A program made the translations under genes and the position numbers. This document shows, piece by piece, positions 62,489-64,000 of a DNA stretch of 64,000 bases (position 1 is its first letter; the number at the start of each line of letters is the position of its first letter). The stretch comes from Gymnogyps californianus (taxonomy: Eukaryota; Chordata; Aves; Accipitriformes; Cathartidae). The stretch covers positions 2,915,001 to 2,979,000 of the forward strand of contig NC_059483.1 of assembly GCF_018139145.2 (NCBI RefSeq), given 5' to 3'. The notes under the pieces are model-generated. The model was not told the DNA's origin. It saw nothing but the letters and a program-made list of their open reading frames with translations, and made no database searches.

Positions 62489-64000
62489 TGTATATGTATA
62501 AGGTAGCAGGAAATGCCAAAATCAATACCCCCATTTATTTTCCAACAACAAAGTATCACCCCCATAGGAAGGAGTGCTCACGCAGCCAGGACTCTCGACT
62601 TAAAAGAAGCAGTATATACATTCAGGGACCTGGAAACCCAAATTTGATTGCAAAAGCGGAGATACATCAATGCTGTGTTTGTGTCAACAACGCGCTTTCT
62701 GCTATGACCATCTCAAGGGTAGAAGAAAGTAGATCAGCCTCCCTGGCAGCTTCTGAGAGCTTTGTCTGAAGAGGCCAGCTAAAGCTGGGTTTGGAGGGTA
62801 AGGGTGGTTGCAACACGGTTAGCAGAGCCTGGGAGCTAGACTCAGATCTCTAATTTATTTTATAAAGAGATCACAAGATGTTACAACTTTCGATAAATGC
62901 CTATTGACTGAATTCTGTCAGACGACAGATTTCACTCATCTTTAGCCAGCCCTTGCCGGCTCTACCCTCTTTCAATACCATTTCAATCTTCATTTAGTGG
63001 CGACTGCAACTGAACGGGGGAATAAACCACATGACTAGTTCGCAGACGATTTCTTTTTAAAGATGTCACCAGCTGTCACTGATAAATAAAAAAATCCATT
63101 AATGTCACATTCCTTATTATTTCAGTATTTCCAAGGTCTTTACTGGAGAGTTGAGCCTCTTCCCTTCTAGTTCTCCCGGAGGGCAGCACGCGTTACAAAC
63201 CCCAGACGTCCCACCTCGCTGCCTGTCCGCGACAGCCCCGCTGGGGCACGAACGTGTAATGGTAGGTGGTTGGCAGGAAGCTTGCAGCGGTGCCGACGCT
63301 CAAGGTGATAAATGACACATGCCAGTTGAAAATTTGGGTCTGAACGCCTGTGCGAAAGTCTGTTCTTGACTGCGACCCTATTTTGCAACTCTTGCTCACA
63401 AAATCCATCCCTGCTGAAATGAAGCAGATCAGATACACCAACTCAGGTGCTTAAATTAGTGTAAATCTAAAATGAGCTTGGCATTTGTGTTATTAGAAAT
63501 ATTTGTAATTTCACAAATTTCTCAATTAAGAGAGCACTGCATGTTCTCTGTGCTGTCAGAAATATCAAGCTGAAGCATTCCCAAATTAGGGAAGAATTTA
63601 TCCTTATCCCTCATCCTCAAATATGTCTATAAACTTGTGCACAAACTGAATCAGCAGTTTTAAAGAAAGGATTATGTCAGATTAATTTTAATCTAATCCA
63701 TTTCTATCTCCTGAGAAGCTTTTTACTTCTTGCTTTCAATAATTTAAACAGTGACTGTGGCATAGTATAAAAAATAAATGATGGGAGATGCACTTTAAGT
63801 GGAAGTTACAACTCTCAATCACTTCTTATTTAAATGAGAGTTTCATATGCCGGATTTTAAGTTTAATGAAACCCATTTTTGCTGAACTGTAATAAACTTC
63901 AACACGTGGAACCAGACGCAGAAGAATTACGCTCTCCTGCAGCTCCCAGAGCCGGTGAGGAAGGCCCATGTCTGACTCACCCGCTCTCTGTAACGCTGCT

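Larger units (their letters stand above)
52656..64000 (-). other. CNTN4 intron upstream of the Ig2 exon (partial)
   Basis: I looked for the preceding exon (contactin STVSVR...VLLCGPPPHSG) and did not find it, so the intron seems to exceed 11 kb. Contents: a probable ancient CR1 relic (about 53960-54340), a hairpin (57609-57636) and a 37-bp imperfect tandem repeat (62426-62488). The open frames show no recognised family. Confidence 0.75.

Noticed and set aside
63972..64000. GTGAGT-like donor on the minus strand at the window end, as the possible end of an upstream exon
   Set aside because: The 20 bases before it do not translate to the expected ...CGPPPHSG ending in any frame, and the phase does not fit the acceptor at 52655.

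Overview
The window is vertebrate nuclear DNA, almost certainly from a bird. Small exons with GT/AG splice sites sit in kilobase-scale introns. There is an antisense CR1 LINE 3' end of the kind abundant in birds, and a solo LTR that closely resembles the avian ERVL LTR opening with TGTCCTGGTTTCGGCT. No bacterial-style gene, RNA gene or CRISPR array is present. That this LTR points to a non-galliform bird is inference from memory of avian repeats.

One protein-coding gene can be supported. It lies on the minus strand and is contactin-4 (CNTN4, BIG-2), a GPI-anchored neural adhesion protein with six Ig and four FnIII domains. Seven consecutive exons are visible, from high to low coordinate: 52452-52655 (Ig2), 44837-44939 and 44022-44206 (Ig3), 34020-34156 and 32350-32479 (Ig4), 28160-28310 and 7997-8123 (Ig5). 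Every donor and acceptor is canonical and the codon phases join correctly (1, 2, 1, 0, 1, 2). The start codon, signal peptide, Ig1, first part of Ig2, Ig6, FnIII domains and GPI signal lie outside the window. Introns measure about 7.5, 0.63, 9.9, 1.5, 4.0 and 20 kb.

The two most notable observations both fall in the Ig5 exons. A 97-bp tandem duplication copies the 5' half of exon 28160-28310 together with its 3' splice site, giving two identical competing acceptors 97 nt apart; use of the upstream one shifts the frame. In exon 7997-8123 one base is missing from a Gly codon, producing a stop in the last codons of the exon. Either the assembly has two local errors, or this allele or copy of CNTN4 is damaged in Ig5.

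The rest is intron. Recognisable content is a 651-bp solo ERV LTR (46743-47393), a CR1 3' fragment (about 31500-31820), a probable ancient CR1 relic (about 53960-54340), an ancient amniote core-SINE (about 30245-30535) with two weaker SINE-core candidates, a possible LINE endonuclease relic (36572-36774), a 60-nt AT palindrome (4216-4275), several hairpins, short tandem duplications and poly-A tracts. The open frames on both strands outside the exons look like chance frames: none resembles a protein family I recognise, apart from the LINE relic.
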